A stretch of DNA of 64,000 bases, from positions 1 through 64,000 of the forward strand of contig NZ_JACICY010000002.1 in assembly GCF_014196055.1 (NCBI RefSeq). The letters run 5' to 3'. Shown here piece after piece: positions 37,335 through 45,521 of this stretch (within the stretch, counting starts at the first letter, position 1; every line of letters begins with the position of its first letter). The translations under genes were made by a program, and so were the position numbers. This stretch comes from Novosphingobium hassiacum (GTDB taxonomy: Bacteria > Pseudomonadota > Alphaproteobacteria > Sphingomonadales > Sphingomonadaceae). The notes beneath the pieces were generated by a model. That model searched no databases. It had not been told where the DNA came from and saw only the letters and a list, made by a program, of their open reading frames with translations.

Positions 37335-38029
37335 GTCATGCTCTCCTTGCTTCGGGCCGCTGCCTTCTTGATGGCTGCGGCCGGTTTGGCCCCCTTGTCC
37401 AGCACCTTGGGCTTGTACTCGCAAAGGTCAACCACGCCGCAGTGCCAGCATTCGGGCGTGCGCGCCTTGCACACGTAGCGCCCGTGCAGGATCAGCCAGT
37501 GGTGCGCGCCCACGCGAAATGGCTGCGGCACTTTCTTCTCCAGCCCCTTCTCCACCGCCAGCGGTGTCTTGCCCTTGGCCAGACCCGTGCGGTTGCCGAC
37601 GCGGAAGATGTGCGTGTCGACCGCAAAGGTTTCGGCCCCGAACGCACAATTCATCACGACATTGGCGGTTTTGCGCCCGACGCCGGGCAGTTCGGTCAGG
37701 AGGTCGCGATCGGCGGGGACTTCTCCGCCGTGCCGGTCCACCAGAATCCGAGCCATCGCCATCACGTTCTTGGCCTTCGAATTGAACAGGCCGATGGTCT
37801 TGATGTGCGCCTTCAGGCCATCCTCGCCCAGGTCGAGCATATCCTGCGGATGCTTGACCTGCGCAAACAGCAACCTCGTCGCCTTGTTCACGCCGACGTC
37901 GGTAGACTGCGCGGACAGCGTGACCGCCACCAGCAGCTGGTACACGTTGCCGTATTCCAGCTCGGTCTCGGGCGAGGGGTTGGCTTCGGCCAGACGGCGG
38001 AAGAACTCGAAGATCGCGGCGCGGTTCAT
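37331..38029 (-). CDS. nth: Endonuclease III
   Basis: Base-excision-repair DNA glycosylase/AP lyase for oxidised pyrimidines. 232 residues from ATG 38029. Helix-hairpin-helix with the catalytic lysine is LPGVGRKTANVVMN; the catalytic Asp is in FAVDTHIFRVGNR. The 4Fe-4S loop is C-x6-C-x2-C-x5-C (CKARTPECWHCGVVDLCEY). A Lys/Ala-rich tail of ~25 residues is added. It overlaps both the upstream M48 gene and the downstream lipoprotein gene by 4 nt. Confidence 0.95.
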   Translation of the reverse strand: MNRAAIFEFFRRLAEANPSPETELEYGNVYQLLVAVTLSAQSTDVGVNKATRLLFAQVKHPQDMLDLGEDGLKAHIKTIGLFNSKAKNVMAMARILVDRHGGEVPADRDLLTELPGVGRKTANVVMNCAFGAETFAVDTHIFRVGNRTGLAKGKTPLAVEKGLEKKVPQPFRVGAHHWLILHGRYVCKARTPECWHCGVVDLCEYKPKVLDKGAKPAAAIKKAAARSKESMT

Positions 38030-39216
38030 CGTGCCGCCGCTGGCTGCCCGGATTGATGCTGCGCCTTCCACTCCATCGCCCGCAACACGCGCCGCTCGAC
38101 CGAGGGATGGGTGTAGAACAACGCTTCTTCGATCGGGTGTGGCCGCGGATAGCGGTACTCGGCGGTTTTGAGCAGTGCGGAGGCCATCGCATCGGGCAGG
38201 CCGACGTGCTCCATCGAATAGGCGTCGGCCTCTGTCTCCGCCGCGCGCGAGAAGGCGTTGAGCACAGGGTTGGCAAGGAACCCCGCAATCGCCGCCAGCA
38301 CCATGAATACCGGCAGGCCTACCGGATCGCCCAGTGTGGCCCTACTGCCCATCGCCGCAGCGACACGAGGGAACAGGCGGTCGATCGCGAACAGGACCAG
38401 CACCGCCAGCAACGGCAGCAGGATCACCTGCCGCCAGATATGGCCGAGCTGATAGTGGCCGGCTTCATGGCCGGTGACCGCACGCACTTCATCGAGCGAA
38501 GCCGACTTCATCGCGACGTCCGAGATCGCGATGCGCGCGGCCGGGCCGATGCCCGACACGTTGGCCGTAAAACGGTCCGACTGGCGCGAGCCATCGTAGA
38601 GAAAAATGCGGTCGTGCGGGATGCCGACGTCGTCCGCGATCTGTTCGAGCGACGCTCGCACCGGCCCTGCGGGGACCGGGATGTAGGTATTGAACAGAGG
38701 CTCTATCAGGGGCGGTCCCGCCAGCAGCATGATCACGGCCACCACACCGGCAAAGGCCCCACCCCACGCCCACCAGCGCTTTCCGGCACGACGGATCAGT
38801 GCGTAGACGCCGACCAGAAAAAGCGAGCCTAACACTGCTCCGATCGCCGTCGAAAGCGCCATCTGGCTGAGGAAATCGCCCAGCGGTTGATCGGAAAGAC
38901 CATACGACCGTTCGCGGCTCCAGTCGGTCCAGATCGTCCATGGCAGGGTAATCAAAGCTTCGACGATGAAGAAGGTAAAGCACACCGCGAAAGTCGCCAG
39001 AAAGCGCTTCCGGCCCAAGACCTTGCCTGCAACACGATCGAGCACGCGGCTGCGCACGATCAGCCAGGCGACGAGCAGGGTGACGCCAAGGCCGATAACC
39101 AACAGCACCTCGTTGCCCCGGGTGTAAGCCGCTGCCTTCTCCAACTGCTCGGCGCCAAGGCTGTCCACCAACCGCGTGGCTTCTGCTACCGGATCGATCA
39201 TCTTCCCCATCCCCAA
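38026..39216 (-). CDS. M48 family metallopeptidase (Ste24/CAAX protease-like)
   Basis: 396 residues with several membrane segments (VLLVIGLGVTLLVAWLIV; FAVCFTFFIVEALITLPW; IGAVLGSLFLVGVYALI). The zinc site is H250-E251-x2-H254 (TGHEAGH) with the third ligand in SRAAETEADAYS. YGLSDQ and PIEEALFYTHPSVERRVL are typical of Ste24-type enzymes. It probably degrades or processes membrane proteins. The start may be 39216 or ATG 39201; both are near a GGGGATGGGGAAG run. Confidence 0.9.
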   Translation of the reverse strand: MGMGKMIDPVAEATRLVDSLGAEQLEKAAAYTRGNEVLLVIGLGVTLLVAWLIVRSRVLDRVAGKVLGRKRFLATFAVCFTFFIVEALITLPWTIWTDWSRERSYGLSDQPLGDFLSQMALSTAIGAVLGSLFLVGVYALIRRAGKRWWAWGGAFAGVVAVIMLLAGPPLIEPLFNTYIPVPAGPVRASLEQIADDVGIPHDRIFLYDGSRQSDRFTANVSGIGPAARIAISDVAMKSASLDEVRAVTGHEAGHYQLGHIWRQVILLPLLAVLVLFAIDRLFPRVAAAMGSRATLGDPVGLPVFMVLAAIAGFLANPVLNAFSRAAETEADAYSMEHVGLPDAMASALLKTAEYRYPRPHPIEEALFYTHPSVERRVLRAMEWKAQHQSGQPAAAR

Positions 39217-39263
39217 TACTCAGCACTGACACTACAGTGCGGGATGCGTGAAGCAATCGGTCG

Positions 39264-39992
39264 TTACAGCCCGAGAACCTGCGGCATGGTGTAGCGCCCG
39301 GGCTCCTTGCCCAGCAGCCATTCCGCCGCGCGCACCGCGCCCTTGGCAAAGATCGCGCGGTTTTCGGCCAAGTGCGAAAGCGAGAGGCGTTCGTTGTCGG
39401 CAAGGAAATGCACGGTGTGATCGCCCGCGACGCTACCGCCACGCAGCGAGGCAAACCCGATCGTTCCGGGCTTGCGCACTCCGGTGATGCCGTCGCGACC
39501 GCGAACCGCCTCTTCAGCCAGATGCACGCCGCGTCCGCCAGCAGCAGCTTCGCCCAGAAGCAGCGCGGTGCCAGAAGGCGCATCGACTTTCATCCGGTGG
39601 TGCGTCTCGACAATCTCGATGTCCCAGTCCTCGCCGAGCCGCGCAGCGGCCTCGCGAACGAGGTGCGCGAGCAAGGTGACGCCGAGCGAGGTATTGCCTG
39701 TCTGCAGGACGGGAATGCTGACTGCAGCGGCATCGATCAGCCAGTGGTGGCGCTCCCCCAGCCCGGTGGTGCCGACCACGATCGGGATACCGGCATGGAT
39801 CGCTGCATCGAGGTTGAATTCGAGAGCGGTCGGTGCCGAGAAATCGACAAGGACCTCAGCCTGCGCCGCCAGCGCCCGGACGTCGCCGTCCTTGTCGATG
39901 CCGCCGACATAGTCGTGGCCAGCCGCTGTGATCGCTGCCTGAAGGGCATTGCCCATGCGTCCGGCACTGCCGATAATTCCGATTCTTGGCAT
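39264..39992 (-). CDS. dapB: 4-hydroxy-tetrahydrodipicolinate reductase
   Basis: NAD(P)H-dependent step of lysine/diaminopimelate synthesis. 242 residues. N-terminal Rossmann IGIIGSAGRMGNALQ, catalytic ETHHRMKVDAPSGTALLLGE with the His-His pair and K-x-D-x-P-S-G-T substrate loop, and the C-terminal LGKEPGRYTMPQVLGL. It uses the product line begun by LysC, encoded 14 kb upstream. Divergent from the sirtuin gene with 26 bp between starts. Confidence 0.96.
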   Translation of the reverse strand: MPRIGIIGSAGRMGNALQAAITAAGHDYVGGIDKDGDVRALAAQAEVLVDFSAPTALEFNLDAAIHAGIPIVVGTTGLGERHHWLIDAAAVSIPVLQTGNTSLGVTLLAHLVREAAARLGEDWDIEIVETHHRMKVDAPSGTALLLGEAAAGGRGVHLAEEAVRGRDGITGVRKPGTIGFASLRGGSVAGDHTVHFLADNERLSLSHLAENRAIFAKGAVRAAEWLLGKEPGRYTMPQVLGL

Positions 39993-40018
39993 TGCTTACC
40001 CCATTCCTGCCGTGCTTC

Positions 40019-40738
40019 ATGGTCGCGATGAAACGCTCGCGCAATATCGTCATTCTCACCGGGGCCGGAATTTCGGCGGAATCGGGTATCGATACCTTCC
40101 GCAGCGCTGGGGGTCTGTGGGAACAGCACCGCGTCGAAGATGTCGCAACGCCCGAGGCCTTCGCGCGCGACCCCGACCTCGTCCTGCGTTTCTACGACAT
40201 GCGGCGCGAGGCGATCCAGACCAAGGAACCGAACCCCGCGCATCTGGCGCTGGCGCGGCTCGACCGGGAATGGCCGAAGCGCGACGGCGGCCAGGTGCTG
40301 ATCGTGACGCAGAACGTCGATGATCTGCACGAGCGCGGCGGCGCGCTGAACGTTCTCCACATGCATGGCGAGCACCTCAACGCGTGGTGCTTGGCCTGTG
40401 ACTCCCGCCCCCGCTGGACCGGGACGTTAATCGACCGACCACCCTGCCCTGTATGCTCCGAGCCAGCGCTGCGTCCCGATATCGTATGGTTCGGCGAAGT
40501 CCCGTATCGCATGGATGAGATCTACGAAGCAGTGGCCGCCGCCGATCTGTTCGTGTCGATAGGCACATCGGGCGCGGTCTATCCGGCGGCGGGTCTGGTG
40601 CGGACCGCGCGCGAACTGGGGCTGCAGACGCTGGAGCTCAATCTGGAGCGCAGCCAAGGGTCGGCATGGTTCGACGAGACGCGGTTGGGGCCGGCCAGCG
40701 AGATCGTGCCGGCATGGGTGGACGAACTGCTAGGCTGA
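40019..40738 (+). CDS. cobB: NAD-dependent protein deacylase, Sir2 family
   Basis: 239 residues. NAD-binding GAGISAESGIDTFRS, TQNVDDLHERGG, and the catalytic His in LHMHGEHL. Zinc ligands are two CxxC pairs (CLACDS; CPVCSE). The YDMR in RFYDMRRE gives the Y-x2-R pair that lets class III sirtuins bind succinyl or malonyl lysine, so desuccinylase activity is likely besides deacetylation. Start may be ATG 40019 or 40028. The 3' end overlaps the convergent ThiF-like gene by 9 bp. Confidence 0.9.
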   Translation: MVAMKRSRNIVILTGAGISAESGIDTFRSAGGLWEQHRVEDVATPEAFARDPDLVLRFYDMRREAIQTKEPNPAHLALARLDREWPKRDGGQVLIVTQNVDDLHERGGALNVLHMHGEHLNAWCLACDSRPRWTGTLIDRPPCPVCSEPALRPDIVWFGEVPYRMDEIYEAVAAADLFVSIGTSGAVYPAAGLVRTARELGLQTLELNLERSQGSAWFDETRLGPASEIVPAWVDELLG

Positions 40739-41494
40739 GTTGCAGCCCCGGCACTCCGGATCCTTGGCGATACGCATCGTGCGCAAGCCGGGCTTGAGGC
40801 CGTCGAGCACATGCAACTGGCCCCACTGCGGGTCGCCCAGCGTCGAGACACCCTCCAAAAGCACGCGCATTGCCGCCATCGCGCCGAATGCGCCGACCAT
40901 GCCAACCATGGCGCCCAGCACGCCCTGATCGGCGCACGAATCGCAATCCTCGGCATCGAACGCATCGCCAACGAAGCAGCGGTAGCAGGAATGACCTTCG
41001 CGATGCCCGGCGAAGTTGGCGACCTGTCCCTGGAAGCGGCCGAGTGCAGCGGAGGTCAGCGGGATGCCTGCCGCAACGCAGGCGTCGGAAACGGCCAGCC
41101 GGGTGGCGAAGTTGTCGCAACCGTCGAGCACCACATCGGCCCCTGCGATCAGACTGGCGGCATTGTCGCGGGTGATGCGGGTCTGATGCGCGATGACGTT
41201 CAGCGCGGGATCGAAGCGGGCGACCCAGCGTGCTGCTGCCGCCGCCTTGGGCTGACCAATGTCGACCTCCGTGAAGATCGTCTGGCGCTGGAGGTTCGAG
41301 GCTTCGACCAGATCGTCGTCGATCAGCGTCAGCCGGCCGATACCCGCGCCCGCAAGGTACTGCAGCACCGGACTGCCGATGCCGCCCATGCCGACCAACA
41401 CGACGTGGCTTGAAGCAAGCCGGGACTGCCCCATCGCCCCGACTTCAGGAAGGACGATATGGCGGGCGAAGCGGTCTAGGCGGTCCGGGGTCAT
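40730..41494 (-). CDS. ThiF/MoeB/HesA family adenylyltransferase
   Basis: 254 residues; adenylates the C-terminal Gly-Gly of a ubiquitin-like sulfur carrier (MoaD or ThiS). Features: RHIVLPEVGAMGQSRL, ATP loop VGMGGIGSPVLQYLAGAGIG, DDDLVEASNLQRQ, the DGCDNFATR motif, and two CxxC zinc pairs (SCYRC early, CRGC late). There is no rhodanese domain. The molybdenum hydroxylase at 46.5 kb would need molybdopterin, which fits MoeB, but ThiF cannot be excluded. Confidence 0.88.
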   Translation of the reverse strand: MTPDRLDRFARHIVLPEVGAMGQSRLASSHVVLVGMGGIGSPVLQYLAGAGIGRLTLIDDDLVEASNLQRQTIFTEVDIGQPKAAAAARWVARFDPALNVIAHQTRITRDNAASLIAGADVVLDGCDNFATRLAVSDACVAAGIPLTSAALGRFQGQVANFAGHREGHSCYRCFVGDAFDAEDCDSCADQGVLGAMVGMVGAFGAMAAMRVLLEGVSTLGDPQWGQLHVLDGLKPGLRTMRIAKDPECRGCNSA

Positions 41495-41530
41495 GCGGTG
41501 GGGTTAGGGGGTGATGCGGAAAAGAGAAAG

Positions 41531-41686
41531 GGGTTCGCGCAGAGACGCTGAGGAGAAGGAGGGTGCTGAGATGTCGCTTGCTGTCGCCACCCAATCGCTT
41601 CGCATGATCGAGCCATTTTCGGTGGCTGCGCCGCTGGCTCTCCTCACTTTCTCAGCGTTCTCTGCTTCCTCTGCGCGAAACGCCTT
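41531..41686. repeat. Inverted pair of CGCGCAGAG repeats downstream of dnaA
   Basis: The short plus-strand copy (41531-41553: GGGTTCGCGCAGAGACGCTG...) and the longer minus-strand copy (41651-41686) are inverted, so TTCGCGCAGAG can pair with CTCTGCGCGAA. The 36-nt unit recurs at 58536-58571 with three mismatches. The enclosed ~100 bp has no convincing gene. It lies directly after the dnaA stop and could act as its transcription end. Confidence 0.7.
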
Positions 41687-41693
41687 AAACCCT

Positions 41694-43211
41694 TCAGTCT
41701 TCCAGCTGGCGCAGCAGGCTCCGCACGTCGCCGTCCATGTCGGCGTCGCGCGTGCGCAGGTCCTCGATCAGGCGGACGGCGTGGATTACGGTCGAGTGAT
41801 CGCGACCGCCGAACTTGCGACCGATCTCCGGGTACGAGCGCGGCGTCAGCACCTTGGCGAGGTACATCGCCACCTGACGCGGGCGCACGACCGCGCGGGC
41901 GCGGCGCTTGGACGCCATTTCAGTGCGGTCGACGCGGTAGAACTGGCAGACCGTGCGCTGGATCTCGTCGATCGTGATCCGGCGGCGGTTGGCCGAGAGA
42001 ATATCGGTCAGCTGTTCTTCGGCCAGTTGCAGCGAAACCGGCTGGCCGGTCAGCTGGGCATAGGCGATCAGCTTGTTGAGGCCGCCGACGAGCTCGCGCA
42101 CGTTGCGGTTGATCGTCCGGCCAAGGAACTCGACCACATCCGACGGCACTTGCGTGTTGCCAAACCGGGCAAGACGATGCTCGAGGATCTTGCGGCGCAG
42201 TTCGATGTCGGCCGGCTGTATATCGGCGACCAGACCCATCGACAGGCGTGAGAGCAGGCGCTGTTCGACACCGTCCAGGGCCTGCGGCGCGCGGTCGGCA
42301 GCAACCACGAGACGCTTTCCCGCGCTCATCAGCGCGTCGATCGTGTGGAGGAATTCCTCCTGCGTCGAGGACTTGCCGATGATGAACTGGATATCGTCAA
42401 CCAGCAGCATGTCGAAACCACGCAGCCGCGACTTGAACTCGATCATCTCGTTCGAGCGCATCGCCTGGACGAATTCGATCATGAAGCGTTCGGCCGAACA
42501 GTAGAAGATGCGCGCGCCCGGCTTGTTGGCGGCAAAGGCGTGACCGATTGCGTGGAGCAGGTGCGTTTTGCCCTGTCCGGTCGAGCCCTTGAGATAGAGC
42601 GGCGAGAACTGCGGAGTTTCGATCGCCGCCATGCGCTGCGCCGCGTTGACCGCGAGCACGTTGGCCGTGCCGGGGACGAATTCGGCAAAAGTCAGCGATG
42701 GATCGAGGCCCGAGAGCGCGCCGTCGGCCATGACCGGCGACATTGCCTGATGCGCTGCGATGCGCGGCTGAATGGCGGCCTCGGCACCGATGCGCAGCTC
42801 AGGCAGCGAGCGTCGGCGCGGATGCACCGTGACGCGCACCTGGCGCACTTCGGAACGGGCGATCTTCCATGCCAGGCTCAGGCGATCGGCAAAGCGATCC
42901 GCGACCCAGTTCGCCGAGAACTCGGTGGGCAGGAACAAGTCGAGCGTTCCGGTCTCCTTGCAGAACGAACCGAGCTGGATCGGCTTGATCCACTGCGCAT
43001 GGAGTTGCGGCCCCAAGTCCTTCTTCAGACCCTGGCTGATGTCGGCCCAGTCCGCTGCCAGATCCAGCGCTTCCTGGTCTTCGATCATCACGTTGTCCCG
43101 CCCTTTTTTGTTGGCCTGATTGCGTTCGCCACGCGCGAGATTCAGCGCTGCGGCGTTGGCAGCTAGTGCCTGCTGGTTGGCGGTTACCATTGCGAATTCG
43201 TCCATCTTCAC
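41694..43211 (-). CDS. dnaA: Chromosomal replication initiator protein DnaA
   Basis: 505 residues. The N-terminal DnaB-contact domain has ADISQGLKKDLGPQLHAQW. The AAA+ domain carries Walker A LKGSTGQGKTHLLHAIG and Walker B DMLLVDDIQF. The C-terminal DNA-binding domain has RPRQVAMYLAKVL and the box-recognising GRDHSTVIHAVRLIE. An unusually long N-terminal extension of about 45 residues precedes EALDLAADW. dnaN is not adjacent; rpsT is, as in Caulobacter. A dyad 32 bp before the start may regulate it. Confidence 0.97.
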   Translation of the reverse strand: MKMDEFAMVTANQQALAANAAALNLARGERNQANKKGRDNVMIEDQEALDLAADWADISQGLKKDLGPQLHAQWIKPIQLGSFCKETGTLDLFLPTEFSANWVADRFADRLSLAWKIARSEVRQVRVTVHPRRRSLPELRIGAEAAIQPRIAAHQAMSPVMADGALSGLDPSLTFAEFVPGTANVLAVNAAQRMAAIETPQFSPLYLKGSTGQGKTHLLHAIGHAFAANKPGARIFYCSAERFMIEFVQAMRSNEMIEFKSRLRGFDMLLVDDIQFIIGKSSTQEEFLHTIDALMSAGKRLVVAADRAPQALDGVEQRLLSRLSMGLVADIQPADIELRRKILEHRLARFGNTQVPSDVVEFLGRTINRNVRELVGGLNKLIAYAQLTGQPVSLQLAEEQLTDILSANRRRITIDEIQRTVCQFYRVDRTEMASKRRARAVVRPRQVAMYLAKVLTPRSYPEIGRKFGGRDHSTVIHAVRLIEDLRTRDADMDGDVRSLLRQLED

Positions 43212-43242
43212 GCGTTCGCTGTCCCGACTACCGAAGCCTGTA

Positions 43243-43257
43243 TGAACCTACGGTTCA
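43243..43257 (-). promoter_or_regulatory. TGAACC-N3-GGTTCA dyad in the dnaA leader
   Basis: Perfect 6-bp arms around TAC, centred about 39 bp before the dnaA start codon. Position and symmetry suit an operator or an mRNA hairpin in the dnaA leader. It does not match the spaced GTTC repeats of the alphaproteobacterial LexA site. Confidence 0.45.
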
Positions 43258-43574
43258 GACAGACATGACCTACCCCACCCGTCGCACAGGATGTGCAACA
43301 GGCCGTATACTGTGCGATCTAAAATGACGCGCCGGATGAGAGTGATTCCCCGCCCCCCGGTCCGACCTGTCTATTGGCGCATGGGCCTATCGCGCAACCG
43401 GCCAGTCGCAAAAAAACTGAAATAAATGCCCTTGACTCGCCAAGGCCCGCAGAACTGCATCAAGCCATTGATAAGTAACTGTTTTTAACTATTGGCTCGC
43501 CGAATCGCGTAGTTTCCGTGACTTGTTGCGACTGCACACTGTAACATTACGGCGAATACCTACGCGGCGTCCGA

Positions 43575-43612
43575 ACAAACGAAAATGGCCAGCGCACGAA
43601 GCGCCGGCCATG
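43575..43612 (-). terminator. Rho-independent terminator of rpsT
   Basis: On the minus strand ATGGCCGGCGC (complement of 43601-43611) pairs with GCGCTGGCCAT (complement of 43585-43595) around a 5-nt loop, followed by TTTCGTTTGTT. It separates rpsT from the dnaA leader. Confidence 0.8.
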
Positions 43613-43686
43613 TTCTGCCTTTGTGCACGGTAAGCGGGCAGTCCGATCGCCTCTGCGACTGGAAGGCCGATTCGCCGATCAGCGAA

Positions 43687-43947
43687 TCAGAGTGCAGCGA
43701 CCCGCTTGGTCAGACGCGACATCTTGCGAGCGACGGTGTTCTTGTGGATCACGCCGCGAGCGATACCGCGCGCCAGTTCAGGCTGTGCTTCCTTCAGCGC
43801 TTCAGCCGCAGCCGTCTTGTCACCACCCTCGAGCGCGGATTCGACCTTCTTGACGAAGGTACGGATGCGCGAGAGACGGTTGCCGTTGATTTCGGCGCGA
43901 CGGTCGTTGCGGCGGATGCGCTTGCGGGCTTGCGGCGAGTTGGCCAT
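43687..43947 (-). CDS. rpsT: 30S ribosomal protein S20
   Basis: 86 residues, basic, with the typical [20 protein letters not shown] start and [39 protein letters not shown] pattern. It binds 16S rRNA early in 30S assembly. It lies upstream of dnaA on the same strand, a common alphaproteobacterial order, but has its own terminator. Its likely promoter lies at 44037-44065. Confidence 0.97.
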   Translation of the reverse strand: MANSPQARKRIRRNDRRAEINGNRLSRIRTFVKKVESALEGGDKTAAAEALKEAQPELARGIARGVIHKNTVARKMSRLTKRVAAL

Positions 43948-44036
43948 GTTTCTGTGTTTCTCGTCCTCTGGCGGGCCGCACGGCGGGCCGCTGAAATCTC
44001 ATGGGTTTGGCGATAAGCTACCGCCGGAAAGCGCGG

Positions 44037-44073
44037 CCCTTAGCGGGCAGGCTCCGAATCGTCAACAGATTCG
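44037..44073 (-). promoter_or_regulatory. Putative rpsT promoter overlapped by a GANTC dyad
   Basis: On the minus strand TTGACG (complement of 44060-44065) and TAAGGG (complement of 44037-44042) are 17 bp apart, a plausible sigma-70 pair. The -35 hexamer is inside the perfect dyad CGAATC-N7-GATTCG (44055-44073), whose two arms are each GANTC sites for a CcrM-type methylase. The region overlaps the 3' end of the P450 gene. Confidence 0.5.
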
Positions 44074-45456
44074 ACGAAGCTCGACTTGCAGGCCATTGCG
44101 CGGCTTGGGGATCGGCCAAGCCTGCCACGATGGTTCATGGCCTGCCGGGAGGGTTACCTCATAGCGGGTGAGAATGTGGCTGACCAGCAGCTTCACCTGC
44201 ATATAGGCAAAGTGCAGCCCGAGACACATGTGCGCGCCACCACCGAATGGCACCCAGGCGTATTTGTGGCGCCCGGCCGAATTTTCAGGCGTAAAGCGCA
44301 ACGGATCGAATATTTCCGGGCGGGGCCAGTGCAGCGGGTCCATGTGCACAGCGGCTGGACTGATCCCGACCGGCGTTCCGGCCGGGATGGCAAAGCCGCC
44401 GAACGTGAAATCCCGCAAGGCCCGGCGCGGCATGTTCGGGACCGGCGGCATAAAGCGCAGTGCCTCCTTGAACGCCAGTTCGGTCAGTTCCATCCGGCCC
44501 AGGTCGTCATAAGCCAAGGGCAGGCCATCGCCCCCGGTGACTGCACGCGCTTCGGCGCGCAGGCGATCCTGCCAGTCGGGATTCTTCGCGAGTTGCCAGA
44601 ACAGCACCGTGGCCGAACTGGTGATTGTGTCATGCGCGGCCATCATCAGGAAGATCATGTGATCGACCACCACGTCTTCGGGAAGGAGCGAGCCATCTTC
44701 GCGCGTGGCCAGCGCGAACTGGCTGAACATATCCTGCCCCGGATTGCTACGCCGTTCGCGCACCAGCTTGCCGAAATAGTCGGTCATGAGCCGACGCCCG
44801 GCTACGCCCCGGCCCATTTTGGTGAATGGCAGGGGGCGGCGCACGACGCCGACCGAGGCCTGGACCATATCGACGAAAGCCTTGTTCAGCGCATCGGCTT
44901 GCGGCCCCAGCGGAAGGCCGAGGAAGCTGGCGGCGGCTGTGTCCAGCGTCAGCGCCTTGATCGCATCGTAGAGCCTGGTCGCGCCGCCCCATTGCTCGAC
45001 CGCACTTGCGATACCGGCGTTGAGCACGCTGCAATAGGCGCGCATCGGTTCGGGCTTGAATGCGATCGACAGCGCGCGGCGGTCGACGCGGTGCGCCTCG
45101 AAATCCAACAGCATCAGCCCGCGCGGAAACAGCAGGTTGAGCATCGGACCCCAGCCCTGCTCGTTCGAGAACAGCTTGTCGCGATCGAACAGCACCAATT
45201 CGTTGGCGTCTGCGCCCATCAGGTTGACGCCGCGCCGCCCGAAGCTGCGCGCACGATAGACCGGCCCGTAAGTCTCGGTCATCCGCCGCTGGAAACCGAG
45301 CGGATCGGACAGTTGCATGATCGTGGTGCCCAGTACCGGCCAGCCGTCTTCACCAGGGATGTGATCGAGCTTGTGCTCCCCACCCAGCCGTACCCAGTGC
45401 GGGTTGGCGCGTTCAGTGTGACGGTCGGTCTGCAGATCGGGCGCAAGCGTGGCCAT
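44062..45456 (-). CDS. Cytochrome P450
   Basis: 464 residues. Haem-thiolate loop FGGGAHMCLGLHFAYMQVK (FxxGxxxCxG), I-helix MAAHDTITSSA with the oxygen-activating A-x-D-T pattern, and K-helix KEALR (ExxR) followed by PVPNMPRRALRDF. It is soluble, and overall resembles bacterial CYP51/CYP120-like clans more than camphor-type P450s; substrate unknown. No ferredoxin or reductase gene is adjacent, so redox partners must come from elsewhere. A palindromic operator sits just upstream of the start. Confidence 0.92.
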   Translation of the reverse strand: MATLAPDLQTDRHTERANPHWVRLGGEHKLDHIPGEDGWPVLGTTIMQLSDPLGFQRRMTETYGPVYRARSFGRRGVNLMGADANELVLFDRDKLFSNEQGWGPMLNLLFPRGLMLLDFEAHRVDRRALSIAFKPEPMRAYCSVLNAGIASAVEQWGGATRLYDAIKALTLDTAAASFLGLPLGPQADALNKAFVDMVQASVGVVRRPLPFTKMGRGVAGRRLMTDYFGKLVRERRSNPGQDMFSQFALATREDGSLLPEDVVVDHMIFLMMAAHDTITSSATVLFWQLAKNPDWQDRLRAEARAVTGGDGLPLAYDDLGRMELTELAFKEALRFMPPVPNMPRRALRDFTFGGFAIPAGTPVGISPAAVHMDPLHWPRPEIFDPLRFTPENSAGRHKYAWVPFGGGAHMCLGLHFAYMQVKLLVSHILTRYEVTLPAGHEPSWQAWPIPKPRNGLQVELRRIC

Positions 45457-45471
45457 GGTCTCTCCGCCAAG

Positions 45472-45493
45472 GTGTTAATCGGACAATTAACAC
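45472..45493 (-). promoter_or_regulatory. 22-bp palindromic operator upstream of the P450 gene
   Basis: GTGTTAAT (45472-45479) and ATTAACAC (45486-45493) are perfect 8-bp arms with a 6-bp spacer, 15 bp before the P450 start. The AT-rich dyad in a GC-rich region, with TTAA half-sites, looks like a TetR-family operator. No regulator gene is next to it. Confidence 0.65.
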
Positions 45494-45521
45494 GGCTGTC
45501 AGCAGAGTCAAACCGGGGTGG

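Larger units (their letters stand above)
43212..43686. other. dnaA 5' region between dnaA and rpsT
   Basis: 475 bp upstream of dnaA. It contains a dyad (43243-43257), three CcrM-type GANTC sites (43344, 43434, 43502), AT-rich stretches at 43408-43430 and 43475-43495, and the rpsT terminator (43575-43612). No standard DnaA box (TTATNCACA) was found, so I do not call an origin here. Confidence 0.6.

Noticed and set aside
43212..43686. Chromosome origin next to dnaA
   Set aside because: No TTATNCACA DnaA boxes or unwinding-element pattern convincing enough; alphaproteobacterial origins usually lie near hemE, which is absent here.
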